From the NCBI GenBank assembly GCA_002715965.1, contig PBAL01000086.1:119510-183509 (forward strand): DNA of 64,000 nucleotides, given 5' to 3'. Under the pieces are notes generated by a model. The model saw nothing but the letters and a program-made list of their open reading frames with translations, searched no databases and was not told the origin of the DNA. This DNA comes from Verrucomicrobiales bacterium. Lineage in GTDB: Bacteria; Verrucomicrobiota; Verrucomicrobiia; Limisphaerales; JAYPXF01. Both the position numbers and the translations under genes were made by a program. Shown piece after piece: positions 8,617 through 17,795 of this stretch (position 1 is its first letter; each line of letters begins with the position of its first letter).

Positions 8617-9303
8617 TCATCGCTTCGCTTCCCAGATCCTCACGTTATCGAAATGCGTCGCCTTCCCGCTCACCGTAAAGTGAGCGCTCTCCTTCGTCGG
8701 ATGAGCCAGGCCCGGTGAACGAAGAAAACCGATCGGCTTGCCGTCCAAGCTTACCCGCATGGCATCCCCAACGATTTCAATGGTGGTGGTATACCAGCGG
8801 TCCTGCGCCAACTTCGCCTTCAAATGAACCCCGCGACCCTCGATCAACTTGTCGGCCTCGGCCTTGCGCTTCGGATCACGGCGCATGGCAAAGATGTCGT
8901 TGCGCATGATGCCTTCCTTGTCATCCCCCAATCGAATCTGTCTCTGTGCATATGCCACCCTTGCGATGTGACCGGCATGCGAGCCTTTGTGCTTCTTGTC
9001 ATCAAAGACCAGGTTGAAGCGAGGCGATCCGGCGAGCTTGAAACGGAACTGCATGATGAAGTCCTTCATCGGCACATAAACCCGGCCGACCGAACCGTGA
9101 TCCGCTCGGTCCTGCGTTCCCACCAACACGCCAGCTTGCACCCTGAATCCGGGAATGATTATCTTCCAATCCCCCAACCTGGACCGTTCGAAATCATCCG
9201 AGAATAGCAGCTTGCCCTTTTTCGCAAGCCGTCCCGGAAGCTTGTCCTCAGCGAGAGCCGAAACGCCCAACGCAATCACCATCAACGCAATGAACAACCT
9301 CAT
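8617..9303 (-). CDS. Secreted concanavalin-like (DUF1080-type) protein
   Basis: A 228-residue protein with a signal peptide (about 1-18) followed by one jelly-roll-like domain. The opening LLFSDDFERSRLGDWKI and the ending ATHFDNVRIWEAK are typical of the 3-keto-disaccharide hydrolase/DUF1080 and LamG-like folds common in PVC bacteria. No catalytic residue can be assigned by eye, so it may bind rather than cleave sugars. It is the third gene of a minus-strand operon; its ATG overlaps the DUF1501 stop in an ATGA. Confidence 0.7.
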   Translation of the reverse strand: MRLFIALMVIALGVSALAEDKLPGRLAKKGKLLFSDDFERSRLGDWKIIIPGFRVQAGVLVGTQDRADHGSVGRVYVPMKDFIMQFRFKLAGSPRFNLVFDDKKHKGSHAGHIARVAYAQRQIRLGDDKEGIMRNDIFAMRRDPKRKAEADKLIEGRGVHLKAKLAQDRWYTTTIEIVGDAMRVSLDGKPIGFLRSPGLAHPTKESAHFTVSGKATHFDNVRIWEAKR

Positions 9304-10721
9304 GTCAGGATTCCGTCAATGACTTCGCCGTGAACATCCGTCAGGCGGAAGTCCCGGCCGGAATAGCGGTAGGTCAGCCTTTTGTGATCGAGTCCGAGTT
9401 GATGGAGAAACGTCGCGTGAAGGTCGTGCATGGAAATCGGATGGGACGCCACCCCCATGCCGAACTCGTCCGTTGCTCCGTAGACACTTCCCGGATTGAT
9501 GCCGCCACCCGCCATCCAGATGGTGTAGCCGTCGATATGATGATCACGTCCCACCCGATTCGGATCTGTCACCTTGCTTTGAATCGTTGAAGTGCGCCCC
9601 ATCTCACCGCCCCAGATCACCAGCGTGTCATCCAGCATACCCCGGGTCTTCAGATCCGTGAGCAGCGCTGCAATGGGTTTGTCCGTATCCGCGCAAAGCT
9701 TCTTGATGCGCGGGAAGATCCCGCTGTGATTGTCCCAAGGCTGGCCGGCACCGTAATAGACCTGCACATAACGAACCCCGCGCTCGGCCAGCCGCCGGGC
9801 CATGATCATGTTTCGGCCTTGTTCGGTGTCGCCATACATCTTGCGAATCGACTCCGGCTCCTTCGTCACGTCGAACGCGTCCGTCGCGGCACTCTGCATA
9901 CGAAACGCCAGTTCCATCGAATGAATCCGGCTGCTCAACCGTTCGTCATCCGCACGCCTTCGTCGATGGTGTTCGTTGAGGAACTGCGTAAGCGCAATCT
10001 GCGCGCGCTGCGTTCCGGAACGAATGTCTCTCCGCCTCAGATGCGGGATCAGTTCGGACCGCCGATTCGCCGTCTCGATATGCGTGCCCTGGTAAACCCC
10101 GGGGAGGAACGAGCTGGTCCAATTGCGTGATTGCGCAGTCGGAATGCCGTTCGGGATCAGCACCACATAACCAGGCAAGTCTTCACTCTCATTGCCCAGA
10201 CCATAGAGCAACCACGAACCGACACTTGGCCGCGGAAGTGTTGAGTGGCCGGTGTTTGTGAGCAGCAGGCCCGGCGAGTGATTCGCTACTTCACCAACCA
10301 TCGACCGAATCACGCAAAGGTCATCCGCATGCCGCGCCATATTGGGAAACAACTCGCTGATGTCCTGACCGCTTTGTCCGTGCTTTTGAAATTCAAACGG
10401 TGACGCCCAGATATTCCCCACACGGCCCTTCTGCGTCCGTTGCAGCCGATTCTTGATCGAGAAAGGAAGCGGCTTCCGGTGATGCGCCTTCAGCGATGGT
10501 TTTGGGTCAAAGGTATCCACCTGCGAAGGACCACCGTTCATGAAGAGATGAATCACCCGCTTGGCCTTGGCCGGGAAATGTGACTCGCGAACGACAAGCG
10601 GAGCGGTCGGCTCCACGTCAGTCTGCACCAGCAGGTCACTTGCTGCGATGGCGCCAAAGCCGATGCCTGCCTGTTGCAGGAACGAACGACGATTGAGACT
10701 CGGTTCGAGAAAGGGATTCAT
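9300..10721 (-). CDS. DUF1501 family protein, Tat-type signal
   Basis: DUF1501 proteins are sulfatase/alkaline-phosphatase-fold proteins of unknown activity that pair with PSCyt1-DUF1549-DUF1553 proteins. ATG at 10721 is chosen over an upstream TTG because it leaves a compact signal with the twin-arginine pattern NRRSFLQ near residue 10 and follows the upstream stop by one base. Family segments visible: RVIHLFMNGGPSQVDTFDPK, ERGVRYVQVYY, VIWGGEMGRTS and DHHIDGYTIWMAGGG. About 473 residues, complete. The export route and pairing suggest it works in the periplasm with the cytochrome protein encoded just upstream. Confidence 0.93.
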   Translation of the reverse strand: MNPFLEPSLNRRSFLQQAGIGFGAIAASDLLVQTDVEPTAPLVVRESHFPAKAKRVIHLFMNGGPSQVDTFDPKPSLKAHHRKPLPFSIKNRLQRTQKGRVGNIWASPFEFQKHGQSGQDISELFPNMARHADDLCVIRSMVGEVANHSPGLLLTNTGHSTLPRPSVGSWLLYGLGNESEDLPGYVVLIPNGIPTAQSRNWTSSFLPGVYQGTHIETANRRSELIPHLRRRDIRSGTQRAQIALTQFLNEHHRRRRADDERLSSRIHSMELAFRMQSAATDAFDVTKEPESIRKMYGDTEQGRNMIMARRLAERGVRYVQVYYGAGQPWDNHSGIFPRIKKLCADTDKPIAALLTDLKTRGMLDDTLVIWGGEMGRTSTIQSKVTDPNRVGRDHHIDGYTIWMAGGGINPGSVYGATDEFGMGVASHPISMHDLHATFLHQLGLDHKRLTYRYSGRDFRLTDVHGEVIDGILT

Positions 10722-10722
10722 T

Positions 10723-13038
10723 TCAGTCAACGTATTGAAACTCGTTGCTCATGTAGAGCGCCTGAGCGACCAGCGGCCACGGGTTTTCGTAATATCGTTT
10801 TTGCTGCGACACCAATCGGATTGCGCGAAGTTTTTCGCCGTTGAACGGAGCGCGTTGAAAGATGCACGCAAAAAGATGCTCAACCCGCTGTTCGTCTGTC
10901 TCGCAGGCATTGAACTGCGCGGAACTCGAAATCGCTTCTGCCCGGGCCACAACGAAGGGTGAGTTCATCGTGAACAATGCCTGCTGAGCAACGATCGATT
11001 CACCGCGTTGCCCCGCCGTATGCATCGCGGAGGGAAAGTCAAAGGCGCGCAGCGTGGGATCGAGATTGAAACGATTGATGTATCCGTAAACCGAACGACG
11101 TATCGAATGGTCCTCACCCCACAGCCTGACCGGATGTCCATGCATTCTGGGATCAATACTGCCGCTCGTGAACAATAGGCTGTCTCGCAAGGCCTCGATG
11201 GAGAGGTGTCGGCGATTGGCCCGCCAGAACAGCTGGTTCTCGGGGTCAACTTCCGCGGCAGATGCGCGACTCACGCTCTCCTGAAGGTAGGTGCGGGACG
11301 TAACGATCTGGCGGACGAGTCGCTTCACCGACCAGTTCTTGGCGATGAAATCTCCGGCCAGCCAGTCCAGCAATTCAGGATGGGAAGGCGCCTTGCCCTG
11401 CAATCCAAAATCAGAAGGCGTGTCCACCAGATGATCTCCCATCAGAAAACCCCAGACACGATTTACGAACACCCGTGCCGTCAGCGGATTCCGCGACGAC
11501 GTAATCTTGGCCGCCAAATCCAGCCGGCCGCTGTTTGCTCTTGCGAACGGTGATTGTTCGGAATCCAACACCTTCAAGAATCGGCGCGGAACGGACTCCC
11601 CACGCGAGCTGCGTTCACCTCGGATGTAAACGAATGGGCTGGCCGGAGTCCGTGCCTCATTCACAACCATTGCACGCGCCGGCGCGCCTTCGTGAAACAG
11701 GAGCAATTCCGCCAACTTCGTTTCGCGAATCTTCTCCGCAACCGACCGTCGGTTGTTGCGCGACTTCTTGTCCCCCACTGCATCGATCTCCTTTTCGATC
11801 TTGGCCCGGGCTCGTTCGTAGTCCGCTTGGACAGAGTCCTGCGGACGATAACCGGCGAGGATCGGCTGCGCTTTTTCGTTCAACGGATTCGGTCGAATGA
11901 TCGATGCGAACACGCCATGCAACGAATAGTAGTCCGCAGTCGGAACCGGTTCAAACTTGTGATCATGGCAACGCGCGCAGGCGACGGACAGCCCCATCAA
12001 GCCACGAGTCGTGACGTCAATATGATCGTCGATCGCGTTGTCGGAATTGCGTCGGTGCGGGCCGATGGACAAGAAACCCAGGGCAGCCAGCTCGGGCGCA
12101 TCCTCCGACAGTCCCAACAAATCCGCGGCCAGTTGTTCGCGGATGAAGCGGTCATACGGCTTGTCCTCGTTGAATGCATCGATCACATAATCGCGATAGC
12201 TGAACGCAAAGGGAAGATAGTGAGGCGTCTTGGTATCCGCGCGGTAGGTGCTTTCCGTGTCGGCGTAACGGGCAACATCCAGCCACATGCGGCCGATGTG
12301 TTCGCCGAAGGATTTCTTCTTCAACAGATCATCAATCAGACTGCGAATCGGCACCATGCGATTGCCGGTAAAGTCCGCTTCGAAAGCCCGCACAGCTTCC
12401 GGCGTGGGCGGAAGCCCGGAGAGATCGCAGCTGAGACGGCGGACAATTGTTCGCGCTTCTGCCATCCGGCTCGGGGTCAGGCCCTTGGTTTCCAGCTTCG
12501 CGAAAACAAACTTATCGATCGGATTCCTGTTCCAGATTGAGTCGTTCACCTCGGGCGGAGTGGGATCGGCGATTGCATGAAACGCCCAGTGGTCTTTTGC
12601 CTTGCCGAAGAGATAGGCCTGATCACCGAGGCGGGAGAACTCGGTCTGCCCCATGTCATCGACCGGGCCTGGCGCGCCAAGACGAACCCAACGCTCGATC
12701 GCGGCAATCGCAGATGGCTCGAGCTGATAATCCGGAGGCATCTGGAGCTTCGAATCAGAATAGCGAATCGCCTTCATCAACAGGGACGAGTCGGGTTCAC
12801 CGGGCACGACCGCATTCTCCGTATCCCCGCCCTTCAACCAACCGGACTCGCGATCCAGCAACAGTCCGCCCTTCCGCATCCCACTCGCTTCGGAGTGGCA
12901 CTCGTAACAATGCTCCACCAGCAAAGGCCTGATCGCCGTCTCGAAAAACTGCGCACCGCGCGCTGCATCCTTTGAGTCGGCAAAAGCCTGGGAAGCGAGG
13001 ACTGAAAAAATGCAGATTGTGATGAATGACTGGTTCAT
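10723..13038 (-). CDS. PSCyt1-DUF1549-DUF1553 protein (cytochrome c type)
   Basis: Large secreted protein (771 residues) with an N-terminal cytochrome c-like PSCyt1 domain, DUF1549 (PSCyt2) and C-terminal DUF1553 (PSD1). ATG at 13038 is preferred because it gives a clean signal peptide (MNQSFITICIFSVLASQAFA); an upstream ATG at 13110 would precede it with an unlikely 24-residue leader. The heme motif is C44-x-x-C47-H48. The segment NPIDKFVFAKLETKGLTPS opens DUF1549, and SRNPLTARVFVNRVW marks DUF1553. It heads an operon with DUF1501 (1-base gap) and a DUF1080-like protein. These sets are thought to act in periplasmic polysaccharide use, but their reaction is not established. Confidence 0.93.
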   Translation of the reverse strand: MNQSFITICIFSVLASQAFADSKDAARGAQFFETAIRPLLVEHCYECHSEASGMRKGGLLLDRESGWLKGGDTENAVVPGEPDSSLLMKAIRYSDSKLQMPPDYQLEPSAIAAIERWVRLGAPGPVDDMGQTEFSRLGDQAYLFGKAKDHWAFHAIADPTPPEVNDSIWNRNPIDKFVFAKLETKGLTPSRMAEARTIVRRLSCDLSGLPPTPEAVRAFEADFTGNRMVPIRSLIDDLLKKKSFGEHIGRMWLDVARYADTESTYRADTKTPHYLPFAFSYRDYVIDAFNEDKPYDRFIREQLAADLLGLSEDAPELAALGFLSIGPHRRNSDNAIDDHIDVTTRGLMGLSVACARCHDHKFEPVPTADYYSLHGVFASIIRPNPLNEKAQPILAGYRPQDSVQADYERARAKIEKEIDAVGDKKSRNNRRSVAEKIRETKLAELLLFHEGAPARAMVVNEARTPASPFVYIRGERSSRGESVPRRFLKVLDSEQSPFARANSGRLDLAAKITSSRNPLTARVFVNRVWGFLMGDHLVDTPSDFGLQGKAPSHPELLDWLAGDFIAKNWSVKRLVRQIVTSRTYLQESVSRASAAEVDPENQLFWRANRRHLSIEALRDSLLFTSGSIDPRMHGHPVRLWGEDHSIRRSVYGYINRFNLDPTLRAFDFPSAMHTAGQRGESIVAQQALFTMNSPFVVARAEAISSSAQFNACETDEQRVEHLFACIFQRAPFNGEKLRAIRLVSQQKRYYENPWPLVAQALYMSNEFQYVD

Positions 13039-13127
13039 TCGGGGGACGCAGTTGTATGACGGGAGAAAAAGTTTCGCCATACGAATTCCAAGGTGAAGCC
13101 ACGACTCCAAGCTTGGGCTTCCATCCG

Positions 13128-13571
13128 CTACGCACCTGGCGGACGCTCCATGCGAATGGACCAGGGCTGGTAGCCCACAGCGGACCAGAACGAATAGGCG
13201 GCTGCATTATGTGCCAGAACTTCGACTGCGAGCGTCCGGTCTTCCGGCCAGATTTCGGCGAAGAGGATTTTCATTGCTGCTCGACCGATGCCCTTCCGGC
13301 GTTGCTGGCGATCGACATAGAATTGGCGCAGGTAGATTTGCGTTTCCTCCTCACGATGAAGTGAGTAGGCCACGGGTTCACCGTCGTGTTCAAAGATCGT
13401 CGCGCGGTATTCATGCTCGATCCAGTTGACCATGCGGTCACGCAATTCCGCGCGGGACATGTTGTTGCGGTGGTTTTCGTCCTGGATGAGTTGTTCGTTC
13501 CACTCGACCAGGAGGTTCAGATCATCCGCGCAGGCCTTGCGATGAGTAAGGATTGGCGTTCCCCTGCTCAC
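13128..13571 (-). CDS. GNAT family N-acetyltransferase
   Basis: A 147-residue acetyl-CoA-dependent acyltransferase. The acetyl-CoA-binding loop is visible as QQRRKGIGRAAM, preceded by the beta strand IYLRQFYV and followed by the late-fold element NAAAYSFWSAVGY. The opening ILTHRKACADDLNLLVEW is a normal GNAT start. Substrate unknown. Its ATG overlaps the stop of the TPR-FKBP gene (ATGA, 13568-13571), so the two are translationally coupled. Confidence 0.9.
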   Translation of the reverse strand: MSRGTPILTHRKACADDLNLLVEWNEQLIQDENHRNNMSRAELRDRMVNWIEHEYRATIFEHDGEPVAYSLHREEETQIYLRQFYVDRQQRRKGIGRAAMKILFAEIWPEDRTLAVEVLAHNAAAYSFWSAVGYQPWSIRMERPPGA

Positions 13572-15433
13572 TTGATCTCGACGAGTTCCAGGTTGAATTT
13601 CAGCACGGAGTTGGGAGGGACGTCGGCGTTACCCGCCTCTCCATACGCGAGATTGGGCGGGATATAGATCAGAACCTGGCCACCGGGTTTCATGTTCATG
13701 AGCGCCTCCTTCCATCCGTCGATGACGCCGACCACGGAGAAGGTTCGGGTGTCCGCGTCCTCGTGGGTGGTGTCAAAGATCGTGTTGTCCAGAAGGCGGC
13801 CTTGGTAACGAACGACCACTTTGTCAGTGGGGCCGGGAGAGTTGCCTTCACCTTCCTTCAACACCTCCATCTGCAGTCCGCTGTTGAAGGTCTGCACCAC
13901 CTTGCGTTCCGCGTTCTGCTTGAGGAACTCGAGCCCGCTCTTCAGATTGAAATCCGGATCGTCTTTGCTGACAAATTGTGGAGGCAACTGAACGCGCGCT
14001 GCGTTCAGGGCCCGCTCTTCTTTCGGGAAAGGAATACCCAATACGGCGCAAAGCGCGTACGCACGTTTGTCACTGAAGCCGAGGGGATTGACCAAAAGGA
14101 AGTTCAAGATCTCGTTGCGAAAGCGTTCGCGCTCCGGAAGCTGAACGCGTTCCTTGTCCGCCTGCGAGAATCGTTCTCGATAAACGTCGTAGACCTGGTC
14201 GATCAACACTTCCATAGCCGTGGCTGAATTACCCTCCTCATCCGCCAGGTAGCGAAAGTGGCGTTGCCAAAGAGCCTTCAACACACTCAATGCCTTGTTG
14301 CGTCCGGAGCGGCGCACGTATTCCTCGACGCGCGCCACAGCGAATTCCCTGAACGGCATGCTGGTCTTTTCATTGCCGGGATAATTCTTGCGGACGTAGT
14401 CGTACCAAATGCGTGCTTCACGTTCGCGGCCGCTCAGGTGAAGTTGCGCAACTGCGGTCACCAGGAAGTTCATGTGCGCATTACCCATGTTTTCCGTGAG
14501 ACCGGGATTGTCGCGGCGCATCTGTTCGTATGCGTAGTTGGTCCGTTCGATCAGGTCCGGATCGGGAATCCATTCGATATCATTGTTGTCGTATTCGAGG
14601 ATTCGCCCGCGCAGGACCAACATCTGAAGGCTCTGATAAACCACGCGGCGCAGGCGGATAAGACGTTCCTTGCGCGCGACCTTCAGCCCCATGCTCGCCC
14701 AGTAAACTGCGTGGGTTTCCGGCGCGCGCCATTCGAGCGGGCCGTAGAGTTCGTCCACTTCCTTCATGAAAGCGGGCTCCATCTTGTATTCCTCAGTTAT
14801 CCTCCGAGTGCGCTCGCGTTCCTCGTCCGTGGCTGGGTTCAGCAGCGTTTCCCAATTCACTTCCTTGCCCCCGAACAGGGTTTCCATCTCGTCGATGAGA
14901 TATCGTTTGTAGAGCAGGTTAAAGGTATCCGCACGACCGCCGACCTTGTGCTGATAGAGGTAGGCAAGTCGGTGATAGAGGAGCGGATCCTTCGGGTTGT
15001 ATCGCAGGCCCTGATCGCGAACGAGGGTGATGCCCTCCTGTATCCACTTCCAACGCTCCTCAGGCTCGCTGAACTTTACGGAGACGTTGTAGGCGAGGTT
15101 CCACGATTGAAAATCCCAGACCGGAGCGAAGCGTGGCTGCAGCTTGGTGATCCAATCGGCGAGCTGGATGAGTTCGAAGTACTTTTCCTGCTCCTGAAGT
15201 TCACTCGCGCGCATCCACAAACCGTTGGCGATAATGCCGCTGAACCCACCCATCGCCATGGAGGTGAATGCGAGTGCCGGTGGCGCATTGGTGAGCGGCC
15301 GCCCCTGCGCAAAATGAAGGCGATCGCGATCGCGGTTGAGCGAGCGCTGGCTGAGAGCCGAGACACCGAGCAGCAGCGCGATCGCTCCAAGTAGGAGGAA
15401 GCGCCGGATGATTGGATGTGAAAATGCTCCCAT
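13568..15433 (-). CDS. Membrane-anchored TPR-like protein fused to FKBP isomerase
   Basis: A 621-residue protein with ATG at 15433 (a GTG six codons upstream is the alternative). One N-terminal transmembrane helix (about 9-28) is followed by roughly 450 residues of helical, TPR-like repeats rich in Trp, Tyr and Arg. At the C-terminus, about residues 520-621, is an FKBP-type peptidyl-prolyl isomerase: VVRYQGRLLDNTIFD, GVIDGWKEALMNMKPGG, LAYGEAG and PPNSVLKFNLELVEI carry the active-site Tyr, Phe, Asp and Trp pattern. The protein is probably periplasmic and a folding factor. It is coupled to the GNAT gene downstream; the permease gene 15827 is upstream across a repeat element. Confidence 0.85.
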   Translation of the reverse strand: MGAFSHPIIRRFLLLGAIALLLGVSALSQRSLNRDRDRLHFAQGRPLTNAPPALAFTSMAMGGFSGIIANGLWMRASELQEQEKYFELIQLADWITKLQPRFAPVWDFQSWNLAYNVSVKFSEPEERWKWIQEGITLVRDQGLRYNPKDPLLYHRLAYLYQHKVGGRADTFNLLYKRYLIDEMETLFGGKEVNWETLLNPATDEERERTRRITEEYKMEPAFMKEVDELYGPLEWRAPETHAVYWASMGLKVARKERLIRLRRVVYQSLQMLVLRGRILEYDNNDIEWIPDPDLIERTNYAYEQMRRDNPGLTENMGNAHMNFLVTAVAQLHLSGREREARIWYDYVRKNYPGNEKTSMPFREFAVARVEEYVRRSGRNKALSVLKALWQRHFRYLADEEGNSATAMEVLIDQVYDVYRERFSQADKERVQLPERERFRNEILNFLLVNPLGFSDKRAYALCAVLGIPFPKEERALNAARVQLPPQFVSKDDPDFNLKSGLEFLKQNAERKVVQTFNSGLQMEVLKEGEGNSPGPTDKVVVRYQGRLLDNTIFDTTHEDADTRTFSVVGVIDGWKEALMNMKPGGQVLIYIPPNLAYGEAGNADVPPNSVLKFNLELVEIK

Positions 15434-15441
15434 CAGAATCT

Positions 15442-15822
15442 GTTGAACCACGAATGAACACGAATGGACACGAATGACAGAAGAGTGCCACGCACGCTCC
15501 TGCGCTCGACGTGGTGAGGCGCCAGATAGTTTTGAGTGCGCTCAATGGTTTTCCCAATGCCCCCGCCCTCTCCCCAGGGCTGTCCATTATCCGCAAACTC
15601 GCACATCCCTTCGGGGTGTGGTTTGTCGGTAGCCGGAGAATTATTGGGTGATGAACAGCCCCAGGGAGAGGGGGAAGAAAAGGACGCTGCTGATTCATCC
15701 GAAATCTCGAGGTCTTGCCCAGCTGACCGTGGTTCCTCCCCAGACTGTGCAAATTCAACCGAACGACCGAGGGAATTCGCTCGAATCAAGAATCCGTGTT
15801 CATTCGTGTTCATTCGTGGTTC
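15442..15822. repeat. Composite inverted-repeat element with 10-bp tandem arrays
   Basis: The space between the ABC permease stop and the FKBP gene start is filled by a repeat element. Left edge (15442-15480): tandem copies of ACGAATGAAC/ACGAATGGAC/ACGAATGACA after AACC. Right edge (15795-15822): the reverse complement, CGTGTTCATTCGTGTTCATT, ending in CGTGGTT. Inside, 15566-15587 and 15651-15672 form a second imperfect inverted repeat (CCCTCTCCCCAGGGCTGTCC and its complement), enclosing a small hairpin around CACATCCCTTCGGGGTGTG. No gene is visible inside. The nested symmetry points to a non-autonomous mobile or REP-like element. Confidence 0.7.
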
Positions 15823-15826
15823 CAAA

Positions 15827-17611
15827 TCAGTTGTTGAACGGATCCGCCAGTTCCCGGCGGGTGAACGCGAAGAGGCCAAGCGCTGCGAGAATCGAACCGA
15901 ACAGAATCCAGCAATGGAGGAAAGCCGCGCCCAATTGTGACCAGGGAATGACACGTCCCGTCCCCAATGCCTCCACCGGCGAGTAATCGCTGATGACACC
16001 GGTGAACAGATGCACGAAACGAATCAGGGCGTACATCACGTAACCGGCCAGCGTCTGCAGCGTATTCAATTCTCCTTCGTAGTAGCTCCACACCGATCCC
16101 TGCTCAACGACGTTCTGGATCGTGCCCGTGAACATGCTGGACCCAATCAATCCGAGTGCGAAGAACGCCGCGACGTTGAAATTCAGCTTGGTGGCAGCAG
16201 TGATTCCGACGGCGGCTGCCAGGCCCAGCCAGCAATACAGGATGACGAAGGCACGCACCAGGTTCGAGCCGAATCCGGAATCCCGATACAACAATTGAAC
16301 TCCTTCATGCGCATCGAACACGAAGGACTCGGCGTTCAGGTTGTGAAAGTGAACGGCCAGTCGATTCTGTTCATCAAGCGTTGGATTCTCCAGCGGAAGG
16401 AAATGGGGGGTATCAGTGGTCAGGATCGTGACCAGCCGCTGACGAGTGCCGGCATCGGGACCGACTTCCCAGATGGTTGAGAATGGTTTGGGCCGGCGGT
16501 TGTATCCTGCCTGGAATTTCACGCGCAGCGTTGCCTGGCCGTCCTGGATGGCTTGAAGCGCCGGTCCGGCTTCGAAGACCCACGTGCGAACGCGATGAGG
16601 AGGCACGGCCTCGTATTCGGCGATGGCCTGCTTTCGGAATTCATCTCGAACTTCAAAGGCATCGTGTTCCAGATCGGGATTGTCGTCCACGAATCGGGCG
16701 TAACGCTGATTTTCAATCTCGGCGAAATCAGGAGACGGCTCGGAAATGACCCCGCGCGCGACGAGCAGGTCGCGATTCAGAACTGCCTGTTCCTTCTCGG
16801 GCAGTTGTGCGCCGCGCCATTTGATGAAGAATTGAATCCCCACTCCCACGAAAACCAACAGCGAGAGATTGATTGCCATGATGCCAATCCACTTCCCCAA
16901 CAGTATCCGCCAATGGGCAATGGGCTTGCTCGTCAGCAACTGGATCTGGCCCTCTTCGATCTCGCGGGCAAGGTTGCCAATGGTCATCCAAACCGTGCTG
17001 AACACAAGGATCGTGACCACCGAGCCCAGGGTATAGGTCACGACGATCTGCATGAACCCGGTGGCCGTATTGTCGTGCTTGAGCACGAGCGGCAGTCCGA
17101 TGATCAGGATCAACACCGCCACGAAGAGAAACGGCACAACGCGAAACCGAATGGCCGACTTGATGGTCAGATCCGCCACGGCGAAAACGGATCGCCATCC
17201 GCGCGGGAGACGATCGAGAATTCCCAGTCGGCCGGGAGGCGGGTGCACTTGAATGACTGAACGCGTCGCTTTCACGTTGCGAACCGCATGCGCGGCCCGG
17301 TCCGCCTCGACGTAGCCCTGGAAGAAGAATCCGCGATGTTGCCAGTGTTCGGTTCGCCAACGATTGCCCGCCCAACCGCAGGCAAAGTGAAGCAGTAACA
17401 ACGACAGCGCAAAGGCCGCTGGAACGGTGGAGAAGACGGCGACACAGAGAAAAACCAGAAGCGCCTCGGCAGCGATCAGGAGCGCGGAAGTCAGGATCAG
17501 CCCCTGCGAAAGTGTCCAGAGCCCGCTGAACAGGAAGGCGATCCAGTTGAAGCCACGTGAACCGGCACGCAGCTCGCCATTCGGGTGTTCGTAGACCTCG
17601 AAGGCGTTCAT
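15827..17611 (-). CDS. ABC-2 type transporter permease with DUF2628-like N-terminus
   Basis: A 594-residue integral membrane protein. The first about 110 residues (EHPNGELRAGSRGFNWIAF, then two hydrophobic helices) look like a DUF2628 small-membrane domain. From about residue 150 it becomes an ABC-2 permease: TM helices near 155-180 and 190-215, the coupling segment AREIEEGQIQLLTSKPIAHW, a further TM, a long hydrophilic periplasmic domain of about 180 residues, then three or more TM helices to the end. The split between fourth and later helices by a large soluble domain is like the NosY/GldF-type layout. No ATPase is adjacent; the ATPase at the left edge is a candidate partner. Confidence 0.8.
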   Translation of the reverse strand: MNAFEVYEHPNGELRAGSRGFNWIAFLFSGLWTLSQGLILTSALLIAAEALLVFLCVAVFSTVPAAFALSLLLLHFACGWAGNRWRTEHWQHRGFFFQGYVEADRAAHAVRNVKATRSVIQVHPPPGRLGILDRLPRGWRSVFAVADLTIKSAIRFRVVPFLFVAVLILIIGLPLVLKHDNTATGFMQIVVTYTLGSVVTILVFSTVWMTIGNLAREIEEGQIQLLTSKPIAHWRILLGKWIGIMAINLSLLVFVGVGIQFFIKWRGAQLPEKEQAVLNRDLLVARGVISEPSPDFAEIENQRYARFVDDNPDLEHDAFEVRDEFRKQAIAEYEAVPPHRVRTWVFEAGPALQAIQDGQATLRVKFQAGYNRRPKPFSTIWEVGPDAGTRQRLVTILTTDTPHFLPLENPTLDEQNRLAVHFHNLNAESFVFDAHEGVQLLYRDSGFGSNLVRAFVILYCWLGLAAAVGITAATKLNFNVAAFFALGLIGSSMFTGTIQNVVEQGSVWSYYEGELNTLQTLAGYVMYALIRFVHLFTGVISDYSPVEALGTGRVIPWSQLGAAFLHCWILFGSILAALGLFAFTRRELADPFNN

Positions 17612-17795
17612 GGACTGGATGTTAGCCGATTGGGTAGCAGAGGTGAAGGCTGGTGCGTGCGTGGTTCACTGAATTTGTGCCCTCGGAGAAACTCCAAGCT
17701 TCAATCGAGTCATGGCCCACCCCTTCAAATGGACCCATGGAAACAAACCGCTCACGGCATGATCTTGGATGTCCAATTATTTATGTCCCGCGTTG

